Source: Bacteroidota bacterium
Lineage (GTDB): Bacteria > Bacteroidota > Bacteroidia > Flavobacteriales > Weeksellaceae
Direction: 5' to 3'
Assembly (NCBI GenBank): GCA_023433225.1
Contig: JAEZDQ010000158.1
Span: 1 to 8,153 of the forward strand
Length of the DNA: 8,153 nucleotides
The first letter of the stretch is position 1. Each line of letters starts with the position of its first letter. Shown here one piece after another: positions 1 through 6,598 of this stretch. A model generated the notes under the pieces. It was not told where the DNA came from, searched no databases, and saw nothing but the letters and a program-made list of their open reading frames with translations. The position numbers were made by a program, and so were the translations under genes.

Positions 1-717
1 CGTTCCGTTGAGTGCTTCCGAAGGATCTACACCCAAAAGGCGGGTGACCATGGATTTACGAGACACACCGATTAACAACGGGAAATCCCCAAAACCAATC
101 AAATCTAAATTTTTCATCAACTCATAATTCTGCTCCAGCGTTTTTCCGAAACCGAATCCGGGGTCGAGGATAATGTCGTTGATACCCAGCTTTCTCAGCG
201 CCAAAATCTTTTCTGACAAAAAGGAATTGACTTCCAAAACCACATTTTCATAAACAGGATTTTCTTGCATATTTCGTGGCGTCCCCTGCATGTGCATAAG
301 GATATACGGAACTTTTAAACGGCCGACTGTGGGAAGCATATCCGCGTCCATATTACCAGCGGAAATATCGTTGATTAACGCAGCTCCTGCCCAAACCGCC
401 GCTTCAGCAACTTTTGCGCGGTAAGTATCCACCGAAACCACAACTTCCGGAAATTCTTTCAAAACCGCATCAATAACGGGAATCACACGATTCAACTCTT
501 CCGTTTCCGAAACTTCAGCCGCACCCGGTCGAGTGGAAGCTCCGCCCACGTCTATGAAGTCCGCTCCTTCCGACAAGAGTTTTTCTACTTGCTTCAAAGC
601 CGATTCCGGACGGTTGTTTTTCCCCCCGTCATAAAAAGAATCCGGTGTGGCGTTGAGAATCCCCATGATTTTGGGGCGCGTCAAATCCATCAATTTGCCT
701 TTGCAGTTAATTTGCAT
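1..717 (-). CDS. folP: Dihydropteroate synthase, C-terminus cut off by window edge
   Basis: Condenses para-aminobenzoate with dihydropterin pyrophosphate to give dihydropteroate in cytoplasmic folate synthesis; the enzyme is the sulfonamide target. The 239 visible codons start at ATG 717 (MQINCKGKLM) and run open to base 1. Family signatures occur in order: NATPDSF at residues 22-28 (loop 1), GGASTRPGA at 58-66 (loop 2), SVDTYR at 95-100, NDIS at 116-119, MHMQGTPRNMQ at 141-151, DPGFGFGKT at 185-193, and SRKS at 219-222 with the substrate-binding lysine. Complete bacterial enzymes are about 270-285 residues, so some 35-45 residues are missing, including the final R-x-H motif. A later ATG (residue 10) exists, but the leading INCKGKL segment resembles flavobacterial FolP as I remember it, so the first ATG is preferred. 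It is transcribed divergently from the 771 gene. The identification is secure. Confidence 0.96.
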   Translation of the reverse strand, partial: MQINCKGKLMDLTRPKIMGILNATPDSFYDGGKNNRPESALKQVEKLLSEGADFIDVGGASTRPGAAEVSETEELNRVIPVIDAVLKEFPEVVVSVDTYRAKVAEAAVWAGAALINDISAGNMDADMLPTVGRLKVPYILMHMQGTPRNMQENPVYENVVLEVNSFLSEKILALRKLGINDIILDPGFGFGKTLEQNYELMKNLDLIGFGDFPLLIGVSRKSMVTRLLGVDPSEALNGT

Positions 718-770
718 AATCTTATGGTAAATTAAAACCTAACCCTTATTTTTGGTTCGGAAACGAAGTT
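718..770. promoter_or_regulatory. Divergent promoter region, folP / DUF1599 gene
   Basis: This 53-base gap must hold the start signals of both divergent genes unless their promoters lie inside the coding regions. On the plus strand TATTTTTG at 747-754 fits the Bacteroidota -7 consensus TAnnTTTG, but no good TTG lies 17-23 bases upstream. On the minus strand TAGGTTTT (741 to 734) matches 7 of 8 positions for folP, again with no clear -33 element. The two candidate -7 boxes are close together, so the two promoters would overlap. Neither start has a Shine-Dalgarno sequence. The call rests on motif matching by eye only. Confidence 0.4.
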
Positions 771-1331
771 ATGGAAAAAACATTAGACCAATACCAATCC
801 ATTGTTGCGGAATGCCGGGCCTTATTTGAAAAGAAACTGCATGATTACGGTTCTGCTTGGCGGATTTTGAGAATGTCTTCCCTAACCGACCAAATCTACA
901 TCAAAGCGAATAGAATCAGGAGTTTACAGGAGAATGCCGAACGCAAAATTGATGAAGGTGAAGCAAGCGAATTCATCGGAATCATCAATTATTCTGCCAT
1001 TGCACTGATTCAACTGGAACACGGAATCGCCAATCAACCGGACTTTTCGGTAGAGAAATCGCTTTCGGAATTCGATAAAAATATCGGTGAGGCGATGCAG
1101 CTCATGCAAAACAAAAACCATGATTACGGCGAGGCTTGGCGGGATATGCGCATCAGTTCCATCACCGATTTGATTTTGCAAAAAACCCTGCGCTTGAAGC
1201 AAATTGAGGACAACCAAGGGAAATTACTTGCCTCAGAAGGATTGGAAGCCAATTATTTGGACATGATTAATTATGCTGTTTTTGCCTTGATATTGATGAA
1301 AGAAAATACAGAAGAAGCGGGTATAAAATAA
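771..1331 (+). CDS. DUF1599 / Nmad1-like protein with two tandem domain copies
   Basis: A 186-residue soluble, probably all-helical protein with no signal peptide or membrane segment. It contains the same unit twice. HDYGSAWRILRMSSLTD (residues 24-40) recurs as HDYGEAWRDMRISSITD (117-133), and INYSAIALIQLE (72-83) recurs as INYAVFALILMK (166-177), an offset of 93-94 residues. Each unit has an invariant HDYG-AWR-x-R-SS-TD block, a basic helix (K-x-x-R) and a closing INY-ALI helix. This pattern matches the DUF1599 family, also called nucleotide modification associated domain 1; the assignment is from memory. No biochemical activity is established that I know of. The repeated H, D, Y, R and D residues could form a nucleotide or metal site (inference). 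It is the first gene of the plus-strand series, 40 bases before the BT_3928-type gene, and shares a divergent control region with folP. The start ATG follows an A-rich leader without Shine-Dalgarno. Confidence 0.8.
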   Translation: MEKTLDQYQSIVAECRALFEKKLHDYGSAWRILRMSSLTDQIYIKANRIRSLQENAERKIDEGEASEFIGIINYSAIALIQLEHGIANQPDFSVEKSLSEFDKNIGEAMQLMQNKNHDYGEAWRDMRISSITDLILQKTLRLKQIEDNQGKLLASEGLEANYLDMINYAVFALILMKENTEEAGIK

Positions 1332-1371
1332 AAGTTTTCCATTGAAAATTTACAACCTAAAAATATAAAAT

Positions 1372-2454
1372 ATGAGAAATATCGTACAGATTTGCCGGAT
1401 TTTGGTGGGCGTTTTGTTTATCCTTTCGGGGTTTGTCAAAGCCATTGACCCCATCGGATTCGGATATAAGTTGGAAGAATATTTCGCGCCCGGTGTTTTC
1501 AATATTGCATTTTTGCATGATTTGGCTTTGACCCAAGCCACATTTTTCAGCATTTTTGAGATCCTTCTGGGTGTATTTCTTTTATTGGGGATTTTTCGAA
1601 AATTCACTTTATGGAGCTTATTGGTACTGATTGTATTCTTCACATTCCTAACTTTTTATTCCGCCTATTTCAACAAAGTGACTGACTGCGGTTGTTTCGG
1701 TGACGCGATGAAGTTAACTCCTTGGGAATCTTTCACAAAAGACATCATATTACTCCTAATGATTTTAATCATTTTTGCCGGAAAGAAATACATTCAACCA
1801 TTGATTAAAAAACGGAAAATCAATTACGCCTTGAGCGCATTGGTTTTGTTGCTATGCGGATGGATCGCTTACACCGGCATTAATTATTTGCCATTGATTG
1901 ATTTCCGTGCATACGCGGTCGGAAAAAACATTACCGAAGGCATGCAGGGCATACCCGATGAGGTGAAATACACCTACATCCTCAAAGACAAAAAAACAAA
2001 CAAGACCGAAGAATTCGACGAATTTCCTGAAAATTATGAAGCTGATTACGAATACGTTGATTCCAAGACCGAAGTGATTGAAAAAGGAGTGGAAGCCTCG
2101 GTAAAGGATTTTGTGCTGGATTGTGACGGGGAGGACAAAACGGAGTTTTATTTGAATGAAGAAAAAGTTGTGCTTTTCATCGTCCCTTTTGCGGAAAAGA
2201 TAAGTTCGGATGAAGTCAATGAACTCAACAAAATTTACGAAGCATTAAACGGAAAATTAACCTTGACTGCTTTGACGAATTCCGACATCGAAAACGCAGG
2301 ATTTCCATATTGCTATGTGGATCAAATTACGCTGAAAACCATGATTAGAAACAATCCGGGCATCATTTTGTTGGAAAAAGGAACCGTTGTGAAAAAATTC
2401 CATGACAACCCGATTCCGCGAGCGGACGAAATTCTGAACGCATTCAAGGATTGA
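1372..2454 (+). CDS. BT_3928-type membrane protein: DoxX/MauE-like domain plus degenerate thioredoxin-like domain
   Basis: A 360-residue inner-membrane protein. Hydrophobic segments lie at about residues 5-25, 56-76, 80-100, 124-138 and 152-172, giving a DoxX/MauE-like four-helix unit plus one more helix. The motif DCGCFGD at 105-111 (C106, C108) sits just after the third helix, as in MauE-type proteins. A conserved-looking segment IDFRAYAVGKNI follows at 176-187. Residues from about 242 to 357 resemble an exported thioredoxin-like domain: a strand VVLFIVPFAEKIS (266-278) where an active-site CxxC would normally follow, and NPGIILLEKGTVVKKF (328-343) resembling the cis-proline loop and last strands. 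The CxxC is absent, leaving only C251 and C314 in this part. The role is unknown; links to periplasmic thiol chemistry are inference. The gene ends 3 bases before the permease start, implying co-transcription and perhaps translational coupling. Confidence 0.75.
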   Translation: MRNIVQICRILVGVLFILSGFVKAIDPIGFGYKLEEYFAPGVFNIAFLHDLALTQATFFSIFEILLGVFLLLGIFRKFTLWSLLVLIVFFTFLTFYSAYFNKVTDCGCFGDAMKLTPWESFTKDIILLLMILIIFAGKKYIQPLIKKRKINYALSALVLLLCGWIAYTGINYLPLIDFRAYAVGKNITEGMQGIPDEVKYTYILKDKKTNKTEEFDEFPENYEADYEYVDSKTEVIEKGVEASVKDFVLDCDGEDKTEFYLNEEKVVLFIVPFAEKISSDEVNELNKIYEALNGKLTLTALTNSDIENAGFPYCYVDQITLKTMIRNNPGIILLEKGTVVKKFHDNPIPRADEILNAFKD

Positions 2455-2457
2455 TTC

Positions 2458-3534
2458 ATGTTGCGATACTTGTTTCAAAAAATTGTCTATGGATTGATTA
2501 CGCTTTTCGGTGTGGTAACGATTATTTTCTTTTTATTTACCGTTTTACCCGGAGACCCTGCCAGAATGATGCTTGACCAAAAAGAGGATCCGGAGCAATT
2601 GGCACAAATCCGGAAAAACTTAGCACTGGATCAACCTTTGTGGAGACAATACCTTTTGTATTTGAACGATCTTTCACCCGTTTCGCTCCATTCCGATTCC
2701 GATACTTCGTACACATCCCTCGCATCCGGTAAATATGAAGGTTTAAAAAGCTTCGAAATGGGAAGTTCAACAGTCTTATTGAAGTTCCCATATTTGAGAA
2801 ATTCCTTTCAGAAACAAGGGAAATCTGTAACTGACATCATTGCAGAAACCCTTCCCAATACCATTGTTTTGGCTGTTTCAGCTATTACTTTTGCCATTGT
2901 CATCGGCATTCTGCTGGGAATCTGGTCGGCTTTGGCTCAGGACAGTTGGATTGACCGTTCATTGTTGGTTATCACCAGTTTTGGCATGAGTATCCCATCT
3001 TTTTTCTCGGCCATCATCATCGCTTATATTTTTGCTTTTTTACTCCACGATCTGACAGGATTTTCGATGACGGGCAGCCTTTATGAAATTGATGACATGG
3101 GCGAAGGCAAACATTTGACCCTGAAAAATTTAATTTTACCGGCTTTGACGCTGGGCGTACGGCCATTAGCCGTCATTACCCAATTAACCCGGAATTCCCT
3201 TTTGGAAGTTTTGAACCAGGATTACATACAAACCGCTTACGCCAAAGGCCTCAGTCCGGCGAAAGTAATCCGGAAGCACGCATTGAAAAATTCACTCAAC
3301 CCTGTTATTACCGCAACTTCCGGATGGTTTGCCTCCATGCTGGCCGGAGCCGTTTTTGTTGAATTCATTTTTGGCTGGAACGGCTTGGGAAAAGAGATCG
3401 TCAATGCTTTGAATACTTTGGATTTACCGGTTGTGATGGGAGCAGTGTTGGTCATTGCGGCCACCTTTATTTTTATCAATATCTTAGTGGACATTTTATA
3501 CGGAATTTTGGACCCGAAAGTCAGGTTGGCCTGA
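2458..3534 (+). CDS. DppB/OppB-type ABC transporter permease
   Basis: A 358-residue inner-membrane permease of the peptide/nickel (DppB/OppB) family. The N-terminus (residues 1-45) has the typical pattern: first helix at about 9-30, then VLPGDPARMML. Further helices lie at about 132-158, 166-197, 225-245, 286-303 and 325-348. The cytoplasmic EAA-like coupling loop is DYIQTAYAKGLSPAKV followed by IRKHALKNSLNP (residues 255-282), which contacts the ATPase. GWNGLGKEIVNAL (306-318) and the terminal DILYGILDPKVR are also family-typical. The stretch between helices 1 and 2 (about 70-125) looks longer than usual and is rich in Ser, Thr and charged residues; it should be extracytoplasmic. No partner permease (DppC), ATPase or binding protein lies in the window, so the substrate cannot be assigned. 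The gene starts 3 bases after the preceding stop and is therefore probably translationally coupled. Confidence 0.9.
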   Translation: MLRYLFQKIVYGLITLFGVVTIIFFLFTVLPGDPARMMLDQKEDPEQLAQIRKNLALDQPLWRQYLLYLNDLSPVSLHSDSDTSYTSLASGKYEGLKSFEMGSSTVLLKFPYLRNSFQKQGKSVTDIIAETLPNTIVLAVSAITFAIVIGILLGIWSALAQDSWIDRSLLVITSFGMSIPSFFSAIIIAYIFAFLLHDLTGFSMTGSLYEIDDMGEGKHLTLKNLILPALTLGVRPLAVITQLTRNSLLEVLNQDYIQTAYAKGLSPAKVIRKHALKNSLNPVITATSGWFASMLAGAVFVEFIFGWNGLGKEIVNALNTLDLPVVMGAVLVIAATFIFINILVDILYGILDPKVRLA

Positions 3535-3559
3535 TTTATATCGTTTTTGAAAAAATATA

Positions 3560-3600
3560 TTATTTAGGTTTTACCAACAACTTAAATTTGCTTAAATTTA
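3560..3600 (+). promoter_or_regulatory. Candidate promoter of tpiA with tandem decamer
   Basis: The gap after the permease holds TAAATTTG at 3583-3590, an exact match to the Bacteroidota -7 consensus TAnnTTTG. Directly after it comes a near-copy, TAAATTTA at 3593-3600. Both belong to a tandem 10-base repeat, CTTAAATTTG then CTTAAATTTA (3581-3600). The -33 position holds only T-rich sequence (around 3560-3565), with no clean TTG. If used, it would give tpiA, prmA and clpS a promoter of their own in addition to read-through from upstream. No terminator hairpin is evident between the permease stop and this site. Confidence 0.5.
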
Positions 3601-3642
3601 GGAAATCAATCAGAATAAATGAAAACTGAAAATTATACATCT

Positions 3643-4401
3643 ATGAGAAGAAAAATTGTTGCCGGCAATTGGAAAATGAACCTTACCTTTCAACAGGCGA
3701 GAGAATTGGCACTTCGGCTAAACACTTGGGTACACGCGAACAAACCCACAATCGACATCATCATCGCGCCCACTCACCTGTATTTAGAGCAAATCGAGAA
3801 AGATCTTAAAAACAGCAAAATCCGCGTTGCTTCCCAAAACGTTTCCGCTATGCCAAACGGGGCCTATACCGGCGACGTTTCTACCGAACAGCTTATGTCC
3901 ATAGGCATCAATTGCAGTATTGTAGGGCATTCCGAAAGAAGGCAATACCACTATGAACAAGACAAATACATCGGCAAAAAACTTACCCACTTATACCAAC
4001 ACGGCATGACGCCGATTCTTTGTGTGGGAGAAAAACTGGAAGAACGTGAATCCGGAAAGCATTTTGATGTTGTCCAAGAACAATTGACCATCGCATTGGA
4101 ACGACAAGACAACCAAAAACTGAAAGACCTGATTGTCGCATACGAACCGGTCTGGGCAATCGGAACCGGGAAAAACGCTTCTCCGGACCAAGCACAGGAA
4201 ATGCACCAATTCATCAGAAAAGTCATCGGTAATGAACATGGAATTTCGGTAGCCAACAGCGTCAGCATCCTATACGGTGGAAGTGTAAACGCCGGAAACG
4301 CGCGGGATCTTTTTGAACAATACGACATCGACGGAGCCTTGGTCGGCGGGGCTTCCCTTAAACTGGAAGATTTCACCACAATCATCAAAGCACGGGAATA
4401 A
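3643..4401 (+). CDS. tpiA: Triosephosphate isomerase
   Basis: Interconverts dihydroxyacetone phosphate and glyceraldehyde 3-phosphate in cytoplasmic glycolysis and gluconeogenesis. From this start the protein has 252 residues, the usual length. The catalytic set is complete: NWKMN at 9-13 (K11), GHSERR at 95-100 (H96), AYEPVWAIGTG at 166-176 (E168 plus the mobile loop 6), YGGSV at 211-215 and GALVGGASL at 231-239 for phosphate binding. An in-frame ATG 24 bases upstream (3619) would add MKTENYTS. I chose 3643 because MRRKIVAGNWKMN matches the ordinary family N-terminus, although the bases just before 3619 (cagaataa) look more like a Bacteroidota leader, so the start is uncertain by 8 residues. 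The gene lies downstream of a candidate promoter and 16 bases before prmA. Confidence 0.95.
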   Translation: MRRKIVAGNWKMNLTFQQARELALRLNTWVHANKPTIDIIIAPTHLYLEQIEKDLKNSKIRVASQNVSAMPNGAYTGDVSTEQLMSIGINCSIVGHSERRQYHYEQDKYIGKKLTHLYQHGMTPILCVGEKLEERESGKHFDVVQEQLTIALERQDNQKLKDLIVAYEPVWAIGTGKNASPDQAQEMHQFIRKVIGNEHGISVANSVSILYGGSVNAGNARDLFEQYDIDGALVGGASLKLEDFTTIIKARE

Positions 4402-4417
4402 TCCATTTACAATAAAA

Positions 4418-5248
4418 ATGAATTACATAGAATACCATTTTAGTTTCACGCCGGTTGAACCCTGGCGTGAAATTTTTTTAGCACTTCTTTCTGAATGCGC
4501 TTTTGAAAGTTTTGAAGAAACGGACAACGGCCTGAAAGCTTATGTGAAAAAAGACCAAGATGATGAAAATGAAGTTTTGGAAAGAATCAAAATCCTGCAC
4601 GAAACCAAAATCGATTACACCAAAACCGAAATTGAGCAGGTTAATTGGAATGCAATCTGGGAATCCGGGTTCCAACCTATATTGGTGAACGGCCAGTGCT
4701 ATATCCGTGCGGAATTTCATCCGGAAAAACCGGAAATCCCCTATGAAATCGTCATTCAACCCAAAATGTCGTTCGGAACAGGCCACCATGAAACCACGCA
4801 TTTGATGGTGGAATACATTTTGGAATTAGACTTCGAAGGCAAATCTGTTTTGGATATGGGTTGTGGGACTTCCATTCTGGCCATTTTGGCCAAAAAACGC
4901 GGTGCAAATTATGTGGAAGCCATCGACATAGACGAATGGGCAACGGAAAATTCCGCTGAAAATGCCGAAAGGAACGGCGTAGAAATAAACATCAGGCTCG
5001 GAGATGCTTCTTTATTGGGTGATAAAACTTTCGACACCATCATCGCCAATATCCAGCGAAATATATTGCTGGAAGACATCCCTACCTACGCGAAAGTCCT
5101 TAACTTTGCAGGTGGAGAATTAATCCTCAGCGGATTGATGGAAGGAGATTTTGAGGATATCCAAAAAGTTTGTACAGAGAACGGCTTGAAATTCATTTCC
5201 AAAAAGCAACGCAATGAGTGGATTGCACTCCGGTTTGTAAAAAATTAA
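4418..5248 (+). CDS. prmA: Ribosomal protein L11 methyltransferase
   Basis: Uses S-adenosylmethionine to methylate ribosomal protein uL11 in the cytoplasm. The protein is 276 residues, somewhat shorter than the 293 of E. coli. Residues 1-60 form the substrate-recognition domain. The family motif PKMSFGTGHHETTHLM is at 115-130, the SAM-binding motif VLDMGCGTSILAILA at 144-158, the acidic ribose-binding IDIDEWATENS at 169-179, and the catalytic-region IIANIQRNILL at 208-218. The last replaces the ANILAGPL form seen in proteobacterial enzymes. The frame is open back to an ATG at 4313, but that would overlap tpiA by 89 bases, and the extra residues are the tpiA coding sequence read in another frame. 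ATG 4418 follows the A-rich leader caataaaa and gives a proper family N-terminus. The clpS start is only 3 bases beyond the stop, which suggests one transcript. Confidence 0.94.
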   Translation: MNYIEYHFSFTPVEPWREIFLALLSECAFESFEETDNGLKAYVKKDQDDENEVLERIKILHETKIDYTKTEIEQVNWNAIWESGFQPILVNGQCYIRAEFHPEKPEIPYEIVIQPKMSFGTGHHETTHLMVEYILELDFEGKSVLDMGCGTSILAILAKKRGANYVEAIDIDEWATENSAENAERNGVEINIRLGDASLLGDKTFDTIIANIQRNILLEDIPTYAKVLNFAGGELILSGLMEGDFEDIQKVCTENGLKFISKKQRNEWIALRFVKN

Positions 5249-5251
5249 ACA

Positions 5252-5539
5252 ATGAGTTTTTCCGGAAAACCTCTGTGGAAAGAGGAATATGAAGTAGAAG
5301 CCCTCGTGGCGGAAGAAGAAAAAAGAATCCTCGTCCTGCACAACGACGATGTAAATACATTTGATTTTGTCATCGAATCCCTGATTGAAATCTGCGACCA
5401 CACCGTGGAACAGGCGGAACAATGTACCTGGTTGGTTCACTACAAAGGGAAATGCGATGTGAAATCCGGGAGTTTTGACTTCTTAGAACCGATGTGTACG
5501 GCATTGTTGGAAAGAGGACTGAGTGCAGAAATTATTTAA
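5252..5539 (+). CDS. clpS: ClpS, ATP-dependent Clp protease adaptor
   Basis: A 95-residue cytoplasmic adaptor that binds proteins with N-degron (large hydrophobic) N-termini and hands them to ClpA/ClpC-type unfoldases. An N-terminal flexible segment (1-24) is followed by the ClpS core. LHNDDVNTFDFVIESL at 29-44 contains the N-degron-binding NDD (31-33), and H63 in VHYKGK corresponds to the conserved binding-pocket histidine. Aligning NDDVNTFDFV with E. coli NDDYTPMEFV puts Phe37 where E. coli has the gatekeeper Met40, which may shift N-degron preference (inference). It is the last gene of the plus-strand series. A strong hairpin terminator begins 8 bases after its stop. ClpA or ClpP is not in the window. 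Confidence 0.92.
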   Translation: MSFSGKPLWKEEYEVEALVAEEEKRILVLHNDDVNTFDFVIESLIEICDHTVEQAEQCTWLVHYKGKCDVKSGSFDFLEPMCTALLERGLSAEII

Positions 5540-5546
5540 AAAAGCA

Positions 5547-5573
5547 AAAAACCACTCAAATCGAGTGGTTTTT
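5547..5573. terminator. Bidirectional intrinsic terminator between clpS and rplI
   Basis: A perfect 11-base-pair inverted repeat: AAAAACCACTC (5547-5557) pairs with GAGTGGTTTTT (5563-5573) around the 5-base loop AAATC. On the plus strand the right arm runs into TTTTTGTTTTAA, and on the minus strand the other arm runs into TTTTTTGCTTTTTT, so both directions have a T-tract. It lies between the stops of the convergent genes clpS (5539) and rplI (5594) and can serve both. Confidence 0.93.
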
Positions 5574-5593
5574 GTTTTAAATGAAAACTTAAA

Positions 5594-6259
5594 TTAAGCT
5601 TCTTCAGACGGCGTTTCCGTTGAATCAACGGTCGGCGATTCTTGCGCCGGGGCCTCCTCCTCTACTTTTACTTCTTTTGGTTTCGTAAGCAAAGGGTTGT
5701 CATAATTGAATGAAGATTCCTCCGTTCTATTGGCAGCAGCTTGTCTTTCCGCATCCATTCTGGCTACTTCGGCTTTTGCTTTTGCAGCTGCTTCGGCACG
5801 TTGGATGGATTCTTGGTCTGCCACTACTTCGAAGTCAAAATCAACTTCCACATCGCGGTGGAAACGGATTTTAGCTGTATTCTTCCCGATACGTTTGATA
5901 GTATTACCGGGGATTTTGATGTTTTTCTTTTCAATCTCTACGCCTGCTTTGTTCAAAGCTTCCGCTAAATCACCATTGTTCACAGAACCGAATAATTTAT
6001 CTCCGGAACCAACTTTGGCTTCGAGTTTTATTTCCAAACCGTCCAGCTTGGCAGATTTTTCAGTCGCTGCAGCAATCAAAGAAGCTTCTTCCGCTTTGCG
6101 CGTTTCCAAAGTTTTGTTCAACTCTTCTCTCTGTTTTGCCGTTGCAATTACAGCTTTTCCTTGTGGAATCAAGAAGTTACGCGCATAACCCGGCTTCACC
6201 GAAACGATTTCGAACTCAAAACCTAAATTTTCTACATCTTGTTTTAATATAATGTCCAT
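5594..6259 (-). CDS. rplI: 50S ribosomal protein bL9 with long acidic C-terminal tail
   Basis: A large-subunit protein that binds 23S rRNA near the L1 stalk. The N-terminal domain is canonical, with VKPGYARNFLIPQGKA at 21-36. The connecting helix covers about 40-73, and the C-terminal domain contains GSGDKLFGSV at 84-93 and ends near residue 146. The protein is 221 residues whereas bL9 is usually about 147-150. The extra 75 residues start with an Ala/Glu/Lys/Arg-rich, probably helical stretch (149-178) and end in a Pro/Glu/Ser/Thr-rich acidic tail (about 195-221) that should be disordered. The reading frame is continuous, so the tail is not an obvious frameshift product. It is the last gene of the rpsF-rpsR-rplI operon, 25 bases after rpsR, and ends at the shared terminator. 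The leader before ATG is A-rich (gaatagaataaa) without Shine-Dalgarno. Confidence 0.96.
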   Translation of the reverse strand: MDIILKQDVENLGFEFEIVSVKPGYARNFLIPQGKAVIATAKQREELNKTLETRKAEEASLIAAATEKSAKLDGLEIKLEAKVGSGDKLFGSVNNGDLAEALNKAGVEIEKKNIKIPGNTIKRIGKNTAKIRFHRDVEVDFDFEVVADQESIQRAEAAAKAKAEVARMDAERQAAANRTEESSFNYDNPLLTKPKEVKVEEEAPAQESPTVDSTETPSEEA

Positions 6260-6284
6260 TTTATTCTATTCTTTTAGGTTTTAC

Positions 6285-6587
6285 TTATTTTAACTGATCC
6301 CCGATAAACGGCATCAAAGCCAAATGGCGAGCGCGTTTGATGGCTGTTGAAACTTTACGTTGGTATTTTAGGGAAGTACCGGTGTATCTTCTGGGAAGGA
6401 TTTTCCCTTGCTCGTTTACAAATTGTAACAAGAAATCGGGGTCTTTGTAATCTACGTATTTGATCCCGTATTTTTTGAAACGACAGAATTTCTTGGTCGT
6501 TTGGGTCTGAATATCTAATTGTGATAAATAACGGATTTCGCTTTCACCACCTTCGGCTGCTTTTTTTGCTAATTCATCTATGGCCAT
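6285..6587 (-). CDS. rpsR: 30S ribosomal protein bS18
   Basis: A small-subunit platform protein that pairs with bS6. The conserved core is clear: FCRFKKYGIKYVDYKD at 34-49, FVNEQGKILPRRYTGTSLKYQ at 56-76 and KRARHLALMPF at 84-94. At 100 residues it is about 25 longer than E. coli bS18 (75). The extra part is an N-terminal stretch (1-33), as in other flavobacterial bS18 sequences that I recall. In the Bacteroidota ribosome, bS18, bS6 and bS21 are known to sequester the 3' end of 16S rRNA that carries the anti-Shine-Dalgarno sequence, which fits the absence of such sites in this window. It is the middle gene of the operon, 11 bases after rpsF and 25 before rplI. The leader aacacagaaaa precedes ATG. 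Confidence 0.97.
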   Translation of the reverse strand: MAIDELAKKAAEGGESEIRYLSQLDIQTQTTKKFCRFKKYGIKYVDYKDPDFLLQFVNEQGKILPRRYTGTSLKYQRKVSTAIKRARHLALMPFIGDQLK

Positions 6588-6598
6588 TTTTCTGTGTT

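Noticed and set aside
1350..1643. 97-residue minus-strand open frame opposite the BT_3928-type gene
   Set aside because: Its composition is that of a reversed membrane-protein gene, with no motif and no promoter.
3951..4406. 151-residue minus-strand open frame opposite tpiA
   Set aside because: It lies fully across the conserved catalytic part of tpiA and has no recognisable domain or start context.
4313..4417. Upstream ATG at 4313 as the prmA start
   Set aside because: It would overlap tpiA by 89 bases, and the added residues are only the tpiA coding sequence in another frame; ATG 4418 gives the family N-terminus.
5706..6188. 160-residue plus-strand open frame opposite rplI
   Set aside because: It is an antisense shadow of the Ala/Glu-rich rplI coding sequence, with low-complexity Ser/Ala content and no family pattern.
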